A stretch of DNA of 64,000 bases from Streptomyces sp. NBC_01314. Lineage in GTDB: Bacteria > Actinomycetota > Actinomycetes > Streptomycetales > Streptomycetaceae. Made by a program: the position numbers and the translations under genes. Where the stretch lies: positions 5,022,001 through 5,086,000 of the forward strand of contig NZ_CP108394.1 in assembly GCF_041435215.1 (NCBI RefSeq). The letters are read 5' to 3'. Below the pieces are notes generated by a model. It made no database searches and was not told where the DNA came from. It worked only from the letters and a program-made list of their open reading frames with translations. Below, piece by piece: positions 17,643 to 27,127 of this stretch (its first letter is position 1; each line of letters begins with the position of its first letter).

Positions 17643-18956
17643 TCACTCCTTCGGCTTGGCCGCCGGAGCCCCGGGAACTCCCTTCGGGGCCGGTGCCGCT
17701 CCGGCGGACAGGAAGCTCTTCCAGCCCTTCTTCGGGGACTGTCCGACTCCCAGGGTGCGCAGCCTGTCCAGGACCTTCGGGTCCTGGGCGTCCAGCCAGT
17801 CGGCGAGCTGCCGGAAGGAGACGCAGCGCACCTCGGCCTTGCCGCAGACCGCCTCGATGGTCTCCTCGACGGCACGCATGTAGACGCCGCCGTTCCAGGA
17901 CTCGAAGTGGTTGCCGATGATCAGGGGCGCACGGTTGCCCTCGTAGGCGCGCTCGAAGCCCGCGAGCAGACCGTCACGGAACTGGTCGCCCCAGTGCTCC
18001 CGCTTGGCCGCATTCCCCGCCCGGGCCCCGGACTGGTTCACGTAGAAGTTGTAGTCCATGGTGAGCGTCTCGAAGTCGCGCCCCGGGACGGGGACGAGCT
18101 GCAGCGACAGGTCCCAGAGCCCGTCCTTCTTCTCGGGCCAGACCTGGTTTCTGACTCCGCTGGTGTCGTAGCGGAAGCCGAGGTCACGGGCGGCCCGCAT
18201 GAAGTTCGTCTGGCCCTCCAGACAGGGTGTGCGGGCGCCGATCAGCTCCTTGTCGTAGTCGAAGGGCAGCGGCTCGGCCTTCCCCGTGCCGGTGTTGGTC
18301 CTCCAAGCCTTCACGAACGACTTGGCCTGGGCGATCTCGCTCTTCCACTCCTCGACCGACCACTCGCCGACCCCGCCGCCGGAACCGCAGAAGTGGCCGT
18401 TGAAGTGCGTGCCGATCTCGTTGCCCTCCAGCCACGCGCCGCGCAGCTGGTCCACGGTGTCCTTGATTCCGCGGACGTCGTTGAAGCCGATGTCCGACCG
18501 GCCCGGCGAGTGCTGGGGCGGACGGTACAGGTCACGCTTCTCCTCCGGCAGCATGTACACGCCGCTCAGGAAGTACGTCATGGTCGCGTCGTTGGCCCGC
18601 GCCACCTTGCGGAAGTGCGAGAAGAGCCGCTGGCCGTCCTCCCCCGCGCCGTCCCAGCTGAACACCACGAACTGCGGCGGCTTCTGACCGGGCTTCAGCC
18701 GTTCGGGTCTGGGCAGGCGCGGCTGCGCACCGGTGTACGCGGTGGAGCCGTCGCCGATCAGCCGGACCGCGGCCTTCGGCGGTGCCGGAACGCCTTCTTT
18801 CGTGGCCGGTACGCCCTGCCGGCCCTCCTCCTCCGTTTTCTTCGCGCCAGGTGAGCCGACGGCTCCTGTCGGCTCACCGGTCCCGCATCCGGCGAGCGCC
18901 GCGGCGCAGGTCGCGGCGAGGGTGACGCCGGCGGCGATCCTCTGGGTGACGGCCAT
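17643..18956 (-). CDS. secreted lipoprotein with polysaccharide-deacetylase-like fold
   Basis: 437 residues. Lipoprotein signal with lipobox LAGC at about residues 20-23, then a Gly/Lys/Glu linker. From about residue 90 the sequence FVVFSWDGAGEDG, MTYFLSGVYML and EIGTHFNGHFCG resembles the NodB/polysaccharide deacetylase barrel: the first motif carries the catalytic/metal Asp and the later HxxxH-like segment the metal ligands. The usual TFDDGP is altered to SWDGAG, so activity is not sure. The C-terminus is Pro/Ala/Lys-rich. It would be anchored outside the membrane and may act on cell-wall glycans. Convergent with the CooC-like gene. Confidence 0.72.
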   Translation of the reverse strand: MAVTQRIAAGVTLAATCAAALAGCGTGEPTGAVGSPGAKKTEEEGRQGVPATKEGVPAPPKAAVRLIGDGSTAYTGAQPRLPRPERLKPGQKPPQFVVFSWDGAGEDGQRLFSHFRKVARANDATMTYFLSGVYMLPEEKRDLYRPPQHSPGRSDIGFNDVRGIKDTVDQLRGAWLEGNEIGTHFNGHFCGSGGGVGEWSVEEWKSEIAQAKSFVKAWRTNTGTGKAEPLPFDYDKELIGARTPCLEGQTNFMRAARDLGFRYDTSGVRNQVWPEKKDGLWDLSLQLVPVPGRDFETLTMDYNFYVNQSGARAGNAAKREHWGDQFRDGLLAGFERAYEGNRAPLIIGNHFESWNGGVYMRAVEETIEAVCGKAEVRCVSFRQLADWLDAQDPKVLDRLRTLGVGQSPKKGWKSFLSAGAAPAPKGVPGAPAAKPKE

Positions 18957-19219
18957 GTTCCGCCCACCTTCTTCCTTCGCTCAGGGGCAGAGCCGCCAAG
19001 GTCACACAGAGTTCCGATCACCATTAATACGACAAGCTGATAAAAAGCTTGATTCACCCTCACGAGTGATCTAATGACCTATTTGCGGCTAATGTTCTTG
19101 CATATCCTTTACCCTGCATTACGATTCGTTTACTGAGCGTTGAGAAATCCCGCCACTGAAAGCCGTGCCCCACGGCCGCGACCCACGCGACCGCGCAGCC
19201 CCGGAGGAGACGGGAGAAC

Positions 19220-21595
19220 ATGTCCGCCTGCGTCCCCACCCACGCCACCGACCCGGACTCGAATCGAATGGAGCGTGATCACCGACCACACAGCCCCCCG
19301 GAGGGACCGCGCCGCCGGTTCCGTGTCTCGGCCGCCGACCTGTCGGCCTCCATCGCGGTCTTCCTGATCGCCCTTCCCCTGTCCCTGGGCATCGCCCTCG
19401 CCACCGACGCCCCGCTCCAGGCCGGCCTCGTCGCCGCAGCCGTCGGCGGCCTCGTCGCCGGGCGCCTGGGCGGCTCCCCTCTCCAGGTCAGCGGCCCTGC
19501 GGCCGGTCTCACCGTCGTCACGGCCGACCTCATTCACCAGTACGGATGGCGCACCACCTGCGCCATCACCGTCTTCGCCGGCCTCTCGCAACTGGGCCTG
19601 GCCCACCTGCGCGTTGCCCGCTCGGCGCTCGCCGTCAGCCCCGCGATCGTGCATGGCATGCTGGCCGGCATCGGCGTCACCATCGCCGTCGCCCAGCTCC
19701 ACATCGTGCTCGGCGGCACCCCGCAGAGCTCGGTCAGCGCCAACGTCGGTGCCCTACCCGCCCAGTTGGCGCACCTGCAACCCGCCGCGGTCTCCGTGAG
19801 CGCCCTCACCCTCGTCCTGCTGTTCGCCTGGCCCCGGATCCCCGGCCGCGTCGGCCGGCAGCTGCGCACGGTCCCGGCCGCCCTCGTCGCCGTCGCGGGC
19901 GCCACGGCGACGGCCTCGCTCACCGCGCTGAGCCTGCCCAAGGTCGACCTGCCCTCGTGGCGGAGCCATGCCCTGGCCGGAATGCCCGACGGGCCGACGC
20001 TCGGCATCGTCGCGGCCGTCCTCACCACCACTCTGGTGTGCAGTGTCCAGTCGCTCCTCGGCGCCGTAGCCATGGACAAGCTGGCGGCGGGGCGGACCGA
20101 CGTACGGCGCTCGGACCTCGACCGCGAGCTGCGCGGCCAGGGCGCGGCCAACGTCGTCTCCGGCATCCTCGGCGGCCTGCCCATCGCCGGCGTCGCGGTC
20201 CGCAGCACGGCCAATGTGCGAGCCGGCGCCACCAGCCGGAACTCCACGATGCTGCACGGCGTTTGGGTGGTAGCGGCCGCACTGCTCATGGTCCCCTGCC
20301 TGGAGCTGATCCCCCTCGCCTCACTCGCCGCCCTGGTGATGGCCGTCGGGGTCCAGATGGTGTCCCTGCACCACATCCGCACGGTCACCCGTCACCGAGA
20401 AGTACTGGTCTACGCCGTCACCACCTTCGGCGTCGTCGTCCTCGGCGTCCTGGAAGGCGTCGCGCTCGGCATCGCCGTGGCCGTCGGGGTCGCCCTGCAC
20501 CGCCTCACCCGCACCCGCATCACCCACGAGGAGCGGGACGAAGTCCATCACGTCCACGTACGAGGGCAGTTGACGTTCCTCGCCGTGCCCCGCCTCAGCC
20601 GCGCCCTGCATCAGGTCCCGCAGGCAGCCGCCGTCGTCGTGGAGCTGGACGGGTCGTTCATGGACCACGCGGCTTACGAGTCGCTGCAGGACTGGCAGCA
20701 CGCGCACCGGGCGCACGGCGGCTCCGTGGAGATCACCGGGCGCGCCGGCACCCGTATCGCGGAACCCGTCAAGGCCTCGGCGGCCGGCTGTCGCTGCCGG
20801 CCCTGGACGCCGTGGCGCAACCACCAGTGCGAGGCCCCGGCCACCCCGACCGCCGGCACACCTCAGGAGGAGGCGGCCGAGGGGCCGCGCGGTCACCAAC
20901 TGGCGCGTGGCATCAGCGCCTTCCAGCGAAACACCGCTCCCCTGGTCCGCAGTGAGCTGGCCCGGCTCGCGCGCGAGGGGCAGCAACCCTCGCAGCTCTT
21001 CCTGACCTGCGCCGACTCCCGGCTCGTCACGTCGATGATCACCTCCAGCGGCCCCGGCGACCTCTTCGTCGTACGCAATGTCGGCAACCTCGTGCCGCTG
21101 CCCGGCGAGGAGAGCGGCGACGACTCGGTGGCGGCGGCGATCGAATACGCGGTGGACGTGTTGCACGTTCGGTCCATCACGGTCTGCGGGCACTCCGGCT
21201 GCGGCGCGATGCAAGCCCTGCTCAAGAGCGACCCGCACAGTGCCCAGACCCCCCTCAAGCGCTGGCTGCGGCACGGCCGCCCCAGCCTGGACCGGGCGAC
21301 CGACAAGAACCGCCCCTGGGCCCGCCTGGCCGGCCGCGAACCGGCCGACGCCGTCGAACAACTCGGCCTGACCAACGTCATCCAGCAGCTGGAGCATCTG
21401 AGAGCCCACGACTCCGTCGCACGCGCCCTGCGCGACGGCGCACTCGTACTGCACGGGATGTACTTCCACGTGGGCGAGGCACAGGCGTATCTGCTCACCG
21501 AGGAGGCCCCGGACGGCGGAGTCTTCGACCAGGTGACCGGGACGGCCGGGACGGACGATCCGGCCGGGGCGGTCCTGCACGACACGCGCGCGTGA
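19220..21595 (+). CDS. SulP anion transporter fused to beta-carbonic anhydrase
   Basis: 791 residues from ATG 19220 with GGAGGAGACGGGAG upstream. Residues about 30-420 form the SulP/SLC26 membrane domain (ADLSASIAVFLIALPLSLGIALATDAP at its start), and about 430-515 form a STAS domain. From about 565 to the end is a beta-carbonic anhydrase with zinc ligands in CADSR and GHSGCG and the residues VVRNVGN. Such fusions are known in bacteria and are thought to couple bicarbonate transport to CO2 hydration. Both parts look intact. The gene is divergent from the deacetylase-like lipoprotein across 263 nt of AT-richer promoter DNA. Confidence 0.93.
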   Translation: MSACVPTHATDPDSNRMERDHRPHSPPEGPRRRFRVSAADLSASIAVFLIALPLSLGIALATDAPLQAGLVAAAVGGLVAGRLGGSPLQVSGPAAGLTVVTADLIHQYGWRTTCAITVFAGLSQLGLAHLRVARSALAVSPAIVHGMLAGIGVTIAVAQLHIVLGGTPQSSVSANVGALPAQLAHLQPAAVSVSALTLVLLFAWPRIPGRVGRQLRTVPAALVAVAGATATASLTALSLPKVDLPSWRSHALAGMPDGPTLGIVAAVLTTTLVCSVQSLLGAVAMDKLAAGRTDVRRSDLDRELRGQGAANVVSGILGGLPIAGVAVRSTANVRAGATSRNSTMLHGVWVVAAALLMVPCLELIPLASLAALVMAVGVQMVSLHHIRTVTRHREVLVYAVTTFGVVVLGVLEGVALGIAVAVGVALHRLTRTRITHEERDEVHHVHVRGQLTFLAVPRLSRALHQVPQAAAVVVELDGSFMDHAAYESLQDWQHAHRAHGGSVEITGRAGTRIAEPVKASAAGCRCRPWTPWRNHQCEAPATPTAGTPQEEAAEGPRGHQLARGISAFQRNTAPLVRSELARLAREGQQPSQLFLTCADSRLVTSMITSSGPGDLFVVRNVGNLVPLPGEESGDDSVAAAIEYAVDVLHVRSITVCGHSGCGAMQALLKSDPHSAQTPLKRWLRHGRPSLDRATDKNRPWARLAGREPADAVEQLGLTNVIQQLEHLRAHDSVARALRDGALVLHGMYFHVGEAQAYLLTEEAPDGGVFDQVTGTAGTDDPAGAVLHDTRA

Positions 21596-21769
21596 ACCGA
21601 TCTCCTTCGCGGTCCGTGGGAACGGGTGGCGCCCTGGCGGTGGGGCCACCCGGAGCCCCACAGGTCTAAACCAATCCGATGAAGGCCCTTGTCATCGGGG
21701 GTCCGGGTCTGATGAGCTGTGGCCTGGGACACAACGGTCGCCCCGGCAAAGCACCGTAAGGGAGATGTC

Positions 21770-23728
21770 GTGAGCAACGAAAGCCTGGCCAACCTCTTGA
21801 AGGAGGAGCGACGCTTCGCGCCGCCTGCTGACCTGGCCGAGAACGCCAACGTCACGGCTGAGGCGTACGAACAGGCCAGGGCTGACAGGCTCGGCTTCTG
21901 GGCTGCGCAGGCCCGACGGCTGGCCTGGGCCAAGGAGCCGACCGAGACGCTGAACTGGTCGAACCCGCCGTTCGCCAAGTGGTTCGAGGACGGCGAGCTC
22001 AACGTCGCGTACAACTGCGTGGACCGGCATGTCGAGGCCGGGAACGGCGACCGGGTCGCCATCCACTTCGAGGGCGAGCCGGGGGACAGCCGGACCATCA
22101 CCTACGCCGAGCTCAAGGACGAGGTGAGCAAGGCGGCGAACGCCCTGCTGGAGCTGGGGATCCAAGCGGGCGACCGGGTCGCGGTCTACATGCCGATGAT
22201 CCCGGAGACGGCCGTGGCGATGCTCGCCTGCGCCCGGATCGGCGCCGCGCACTCCGTCGTGTTCGGCGGTTTCTCCGCGGACGCGCTCGCGACCCGCATC
22301 CAGGACGCCGACGCCAAGGTGGTCATCACCTCCGACGGCGGCTACCGGCGCGGCAAGCCGTCCGCGCTCAAGCCCGCAGTGGACGACGCGGCCGACCGCG
22401 CCGGAAATGTCGAGCACGTCCTCGTCGTCCGCCGCACCGGCCAGGACGTCGCCTGGAACGACTCCCGTGACGTGTGGTGGCACGAGATCGTCGACCGGCA
22501 GAGCGCCGAGCACGCCCCGCAGGCGTTCGGGGCCGAGCACCCGCTGTTCATCCTGTACACGTCCGGCACGACGGGTAAGCCCAAGGGCATCCTGCACACC
22601 TCCGGCGGCTACCTCACCCAGACGTCGTACACCCACCACGCCGTCTTCGACCTCAAGCCGGAGACGGACGTGTACTGGTGCACGGCCGACGTCGGCTGGG
22701 TGACCGGCCACTCGTACATCGTGTACGGGCCGCTGGCGAACGGCGCGACGCAGGTCATGTACGAGGGCACGCCGGACACCCCGCACCAGGGGCGGTTCTG
22801 GGAGATCGTGCAGAAGTACGGGGTGACGATCCTCTACACCGCGCCGACGGCGATCCGTACGTTCATGAAGTGGGGCGACGACATCCCCGCGAAGTTCGAT
22901 CTCAGCAGTCTGCGTGTTCTCGGGTCCGTCGGTGAGCCCATCAACCCCGAGGCATGGATCTGGTACCGCAAGCACATCGGTGGCGACGTGACGCCGATCG
23001 TGGACACCTGGTGGCAGACCGAGACCGGCGCGATGATGATCTCCCCGCTGCCTGGTGTGACGGCGACCAAGCCCGGGTCGGCGCAGACACCACTGCCGGG
23101 CATCTCCGCCACGGTGGTGGACGACGAGGCACGGGAAGTCCCCGACGGCGGTGGCGGCTATCTGGTCCTCACCGAGCCGTGGCCGTCGATGCTGCGCACC
23201 ATCTGGGGCGACGACCAGCGGTTCCTCGACACGTACTGGTCGCGGTTCGAGGGCAAGTACTTCGCCGGTGACGGGGCGAAGAGGGACGACGACGGGGACA
23301 TCTGGCTCCTCGGGCGCGTCGACGACGTGATGCTCGTGTCGGGTCACAACATCTCCACCACCGAGGTGGAGTCCGCGCTCGTCTCGCACCCGTCGGTGGC
23401 CGAGGCGGCCGTGGTCGGTGCGGCCGACGAGACCACCGGTCAGGCGATCGTGGCGTTCGTGATCCTGCGCGGCACGGCGAACGCCGAGGACGAGGGCCTC
23501 GTCGCCGACCTCCGCAACCACGTCGGCACCACCCTCGGCCCGATCGCCAAGCCGAAGCGGATCCTGCCGGTGCAGGAGCTGCCGAAGACCCGCTCCGGGA
23601 AGATCATGCGGCGCCTGCTGCGGGACGTGGCGGAGAACCGGCAGCTCGGTGACGTCACGACGCTGACCGACTCCACGGTGATGGACCTGATCCAGGCCAA
23701 GCTGCCGGCGGCGGCGAGCGAGGACTGA
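21770..23728 (+). CDS. acsA: acetyl-CoA synthetase
   Basis: 652 residues from GTG 21770 with GGGAG upstream. It activates acetate to acetyl-CoA through acetyl-AMP. Motifs: P-loop [11 protein letters not shown] near 263, WWQTETG near 415, and the A10 lysine in [14 protein letters not shown] near residue 610, the site known to be acetylated to switch the enzyme off. The length fits Acs. It is the third enzyme of central acetate metabolism in this core region, followed on the same strand by nhaA after 150 nt. Confidence 0.96.
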   Translation: MSNESLANLLKEERRFAPPADLAENANVTAEAYEQARADRLGFWAAQARRLAWAKEPTETLNWSNPPFAKWFEDGELNVAYNCVDRHVEAGNGDRVAIHFEGEPGDSRTITYAELKDEVSKAANALLELGIQAGDRVAVYMPMIPETAVAMLACARIGAAHSVVFGGFSADALATRIQDADAKVVITSDGGYRRGKPSALKPAVDDAADRAGNVEHVLVVRRTGQDVAWNDSRDVWWHEIVDRQSAEHAPQAFGAEHPLFILYTSGTTGKPKGILHTSGGYLTQTSYTHHAVFDLKPETDVYWCTADVGWVTGHSYIVYGPLANGATQVMYEGTPDTPHQGRFWEIVQKYGVTILYTAPTAIRTFMKWGDDIPAKFDLSSLRVLGSVGEPINPEAWIWYRKHIGGDVTPIVDTWWQTETGAMMISPLPGVTATKPGSAQTPLPGISATVVDDEAREVPDGGGGYLVLTEPWPSMLRTIWGDDQRFLDTYWSRFEGKYFAGDGAKRDDDGDIWLLGRVDDVMLVSGHNISTTEVESALVSHPSVAEAAVVGAADETTGQAIVAFVILRGTANAEDEGLVADLRNHVGTTLGPIAKPKRILPVQELPKTRSGKIMRRLLRDVAENRQLGDVTTLTDSTVMDLIQAKLPAAASED

Positions 23729-23878
23729 GGTTCCGTACGTCCCCCGCGAGGGCGTACGCCGATAATGGGCACCCGGCGGCAAGCACGCCGGGTGCTCTTT
23801 GGTTAAAGTGACAAATGGTGCGCCGGGAAGTCTGGTCGGCAAGTGATCCGTGCTGCCCACCGACCGGAGGTCCCCACC

Positions 23879-25294
23879 GTGGCCGCGTCCCGCCCCACCC
23901 CCACCCCCACCCCCACCCGCAAGGTTCTCGGCCGGCTCTCCCTGCCCGAGCGGACCTTCGTGGCGGACGCCCTGCGCACGGAGACCGTCGGCGGTGTGCT
24001 GCTGCTCCTGGCCGCCGTCACCGCGCTGGTCTGGGTCAACGTCCCCGCGCTGCACGACAGCTACGAGAGCGTCAGCCACTTCCGCTTCGGCCCCGCGGCG
24101 CTCGGCCTCGATCTGTCCGTGGCGCACTGGGCGGCCGACGGACTCCTCGCGGTCTTCTTCTTCGTCGCCGGCATCGAACTCAAGCGCGAACTGGTCGCCG
24201 GTGACCTCAAGGACCCGAGGACGGCCGCGCTGCCCGTGGTCGCCGCACTGTGCGGTATGGCCGTACCGGCGCTCGTGTACGCGCTCACCAACCTCACCGG
24301 CGGCGGTTCCCTGGCCGGCTGGGCGGTGCCCACGGCGACCGACATCGCCTTCGCGCTGGCCGTGCTCGCCGTCATCGGCACCTCCCTGCCGAACGCGCTG
24401 CGGGCCTTCCTGCTCACCCTCGCCGTCGTCGACGACCTGTGCGCGATCCTGATCATCGCGGTGTTCTTCACCGACGACCTCGACTTCGCCGCGCTCGGCG
24501 GCGCGTTCGCCGGTCTCGCCGTCTTCTGGCTGCTGCTGAGGAAGGGCGTGCGCGGGTGGTACGTGTACGTTCCGCTCGCGCTCGTCATCTGGGCGCTGAT
24601 GTACACCAGCGGCGTGCACGCCACCATCGCCGGTGTCGCGATGGGGCTGATGCTGCGCTGCACACGGCGCGAGGACGAGCAGCGCTCCCCCGGCGAACAC
24701 ATCGAGCACCTCGTGCGCCCTCTGTCCGCAGGTCTGGCGGTGCCGCTGTTCGCCCTGTTCAGCGCGGGTGTAGCGGTGACGGGCAATGCGCTCGAAGAGG
24801 TGTTCACACAGCCGGAGACGCTCGGGGTGGTGCTCGGGCTGGTCGTCGGCAAAGCGGTCGGGATCTTCGGCGGGACCTGGCTGACCGCCCGCTTCACCCG
24901 GGCCTCGCTCTCCGAGGAACTGGCCTGGCCGGACGTCTTCGCGGTCGCCTCCCTCGCCGGGATCGGCTTCACCGTGTCGCTGCTGATCGGCGAACTGGCC
25001 TTCGAGGGCGACCCGGCGCTCACCGGCGGCGTCAAGGCGGCCGTCCTTACCGGTTCGCTCATCGCGGCGGTCCTGGCGACCATCCTGTTGAAAATGAGGA
25101 ACGCCGAGTACCAGGCTCTGTGGGCCGCCGAGGAGCGTGACGACGACCTCGACGGCATCCCCGACGTCTACGAACAGGACGACCCGGCGTACCACCTGCG
25201 TATGGCCGCGATCCACGAACGCAAGGCCGCCGAGCATCGCAGGCTTGCCGAAGTGGCGGGCGGGGCAGGCGACGGCGACGACGGTCCGGCATGA
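23879..25294 (+). CDS. nhaA: Na+/H+ antiporter NhaA
   Basis: 471 residues from GTG 23879, which has GGAGG eight bases upstream. About 12 membrane segments. The paired transport aspartates are visible in AVVDDLCAILI near residue 180, with the TATDIAFALAVLA segment before it. The N-terminus has a PTPTPTPT run encoded by a CCCCAC-type hexamer repeat. A C-terminal hydrophilic tail of about 55 residues (DDLDGIPDVYEQDDP onward) is longer than in E. coli NhaA. It exports Na+ for protons and controls pH and salt stress. Confidence 0.94.
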   Translation: MAASRPTPTPTPTRKVLGRLSLPERTFVADALRTETVGGVLLLLAAVTALVWVNVPALHDSYESVSHFRFGPAALGLDLSVAHWAADGLLAVFFFVAGIELKRELVAGDLKDPRTAALPVVAALCGMAVPALVYALTNLTGGGSLAGWAVPTATDIAFALAVLAVIGTSLPNALRAFLLTLAVVDDLCAILIIAVFFTDDLDFAALGGAFAGLAVFWLLLRKGVRGWYVYVPLALVIWALMYTSGVHATIAGVAMGLMLRCTRREDEQRSPGEHIEHLVRPLSAGLAVPLFALFSAGVAVTGNALEEVFTQPETLGVVLGLVVGKAVGIFGGTWLTARFTRASLSEELAWPDVFAVASLAGIGFTVSLLIGELAFEGDPALTGGVKAAVLTGSLIAAVLATILLKMRNAEYQALWAAEERDDDLDGIPDVYEQDDPAYHLRMAAIHERKAAEHRRLAEVAGGAGDGDDGPA

Positions 25295-25333
25295 TCTGAC
25301 AGGACCGTACAAACGCATATGAGGGAGACCCCG

Positions 25334-25813
25334 ATGAGCGCACCCGACGGCAGCCCGGTCGGAGCCGAACGCAGCGTCGGCCAGTTGTTCGCCTCGGCGA
25401 CGGCCGAGATGTCCGCGCTGGTGCACGACGAGATCGCGCTGGCCAAGGCTCAGCTCAGGCAGGACGTCAAGCGAGGCGTGATCGGCGGCGGGGCGTTCAC
25501 CGCGGCCGGCACGGTGCTGATCTTCTCCCTGCCGATGCTGAGTTTCGCCCTGGCGTACGGCATCCGCACCTGGAGCGACTGGAACCTGGCGATCTGCTTC
25601 CTGCTCTCGTTCGCGGCGAACGTGGTGGTCGCCCTCGTGCTGACGCTGATCGGCGTCGTCTTCTCGAAGAAGGCCAAGAAGGGGCAGGGGCCGCAGAAGG
25701 TCGCCGCCTCCATGAAGGAGACAGCGGGCGTGCTGCAGAACGCCAAGCCGCACCCCCGTCGACCCGCCCGGGCCGACGACGCCGTCGAGGCTGTGGCACG
25801 CTCGACGTCATGA
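25334..25813 (+). CDS. phage holin-like / Actinobacteriophage holin-superfamily membrane protein (YqjE type)
   Basis: 159 residues. ATG 25334 follows GGGAGACCCCG and is preferred over the ATG five codons upstream. An amphipathic N-terminal helix (SVGQLFASATAEMSALVHDEIALAKAQL) is followed by two membrane segments (about residues 50-75 and 85-115) and a charged tail. DUF1469/YqjE-like proteins are host membrane proteins of unknown role, not true phage lysis holins. It overlaps the hydrolase gene by ATGA. Confidence 0.85.
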   Translation: MSAPDGSPVGAERSVGQLFASATAEMSALVHDEIALAKAQLRQDVKRGVIGGGAFTAAGTVLIFSLPMLSFALAYGIRTWSDWNLAICFLLSFAANVVVALVLTLIGVVFSKKAKKGQGPQKVAASMKETAGVLQNAKPHPRRPARADDAVEAVARSTS

Positions 25814-26772
25814 CCGACCCCGCGGCCACCCCGGCCGCCCCCTGGAATCAGCCCGCGTCTCCCGTACGGCTCGACGTGCCCGGCGCCAAAAAGCTGATCC
25901 ACCGGGACGTGGCCGCCAACGGCGCGCGCTTCCACATCGCCGAGGTGGGCGACGGGCCGCTGGTGCTGCTGCTGCACGGCTTCCCGCAGTTCTGGTGGAC
26001 CTGGCGGCACCAGCTGGTCGCCCTCGCCGACGCGGGCTTCCGGGCCGTGGCGATGGACCTGCGCGGGGTCGGCGGCAGCGACCGCACACCCCGGGGCTAC
26101 GACCCCGCGAACCTCGCCCTCGACATCACCGGGGTCGTACGGTCCCTCGGCGAGCCCGACGCCGCCCTGGTCGGCCACGACCTGGGCGGCTATCTGGCGT
26201 GGACGGCGGCCGTGATGCGCCCCAAGCTCGTACGGCGGCTCGCGGTGTCCTCGATGCCGCATCCGCGGCGGTGGCGCTCGGCGATGCTCTCGGACGTCAA
26301 GCAGACGTCCGCGGGCTCCTACATCTGGGGGTTCCAGCGGCCCTGGATCCCCGAGCGGCAACTCACCGCCGACGACGGCGCGCTGGTCGGCCGGCTCATC
26401 CGGGACTGGTCGGGGCCCCGGCTGCCCGACGACGAGGCCGTGGAGGCGTACCGGCGGGCGATGTGCATCCCGTCGACGGCGCACTGCTCGATCGAGCCGT
26501 ACCGGTGGATGGTGCGGTCCCTGGCCCGCCCGGACGGCATCCAGTTCAACCGCCGGATGAAGCGCCCGGTCCGGGTGCCCACCCTCCACCTGCACGGTTC
26601 ACTCGACCCGGTGATGCGTACGCGCAGCGCGGCGGGGTCCGGGGAGTACGTCGAAGCGCCGTACCGCTGGCGGCTGTTCGACGGTCTGGGGCACTTCCCG
26701 CACGAGGAGGACCCGGTGGCGTTCTCGGCCGAACTCATCAACTGGCTGAAGGACCCCGAGCCCGACCGGTGA
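25810..26772 (+). CDS. alpha/beta hydrolase, epoxide-hydrolase type
   Basis: 320 residues, start overlapping the previous stop as ATGA. Oxyanion motif HGFPQFWWTW near residue 58, nucleophile elbow GHDLGG near 125 with Asp as nucleophile as in epoxide hydrolases and dehalogenases, an acid near DPVMR, and a late His in LGHFPHEEDP near 300. The FWWTW sequence after HGFP is typical of epoxide hydrolases. Cytosolic; substrate unknown. Confidence 0.88.
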   Translation: MTDPAATPAAPWNQPASPVRLDVPGAKKLIHRDVAANGARFHIAEVGDGPLVLLLHGFPQFWWTWRHQLVALADAGFRAVAMDLRGVGGSDRTPRGYDPANLALDITGVVRSLGEPDAALVGHDLGGYLAWTAAVMRPKLVRRLAVSSMPHPRRWRSAMLSDVKQTSAGSYIWGFQRPWIPERQLTADDGALVGRLIRDWSGPRLPDDEAVEAYRRAMCIPSTAHCSIEPYRWMVRSLARPDGIQFNRRMKRPVRVPTLHLHGSLDPVMRTRSAAGSGEYVEAPYRWRLFDGLGHFPHEEDPVAFSAELINWLKDPEPDR

Positions 26773-26900
26773 GTCCGGCCGGGCCTCCCGCCCTCCAGAC
26801 TTGAACACCTGTTCCACGAACAGTTACTTGCCCGGCGCATAGGCCAATTGGGGGGCGTGGGGGCGGTTATGGACCTTGGGGCGGGGGCACACGTCGGGGT

Positions 26901-27080
26901 ATGGGCTGGACGCACGACTACAGTGACGCAGCACGCAACCGCCGCTCGGCCGCGGGCCTGAGCTCCCACCAGAGGGGCGCCCCGCAGCTGCCGGGCACGG
27001 ATCCCCGTCTGGGCATTCCGCGCATCCTGCGCCGCCGGGCCCGCTGGGTCTCGGCGCGGCTGCGCCATCCTCGCCCCTGA
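26901..27080 (+). CDS. small basic conserved protein, 59 aa
   Basis: Open frame from ATG 26901 to TGA 27080. The product begins MGWTHDYSDAARNRRS and is rich in Arg with no acidic stretch; the C-terminal half carries RILRRRARWVSARLRHPRP. It has no membrane segment or known motif. It sits between the epoxide-hydrolase-like gene and marP where S. coelicolor also has a short gene (recalled). Codon usage is GC-rich at third positions, which supports coding, but no clear ribosome site is visible (CGTCGGGGT is closest). Confidence 0.6.
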   Translation: MGWTHDYSDAARNRRSAAGLSSHQRGAPQLPGTDPRLGIPRILRRRARWVSARLRHPRP

Positions 27081-27127
27081 CCCACGCGGGGTGACCCGCA
27101 CAGGACTTCACCACACCGCCCCCGGCC

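Noticed and set aside
21692..25753. A 1353-codon open frame on the minus strand
   Set aside because: It runs antisense to acsA, nhaA and the holin-like gene. The product is Arg/Gly/Asp/His-rich with no domain, the usual shadow in GC-rich DNA.
25334..25813. A prophage lysis holin
   Set aside because: No other phage genes are near; the protein is of the host YqjE/DUF1469 type in a conserved core region.
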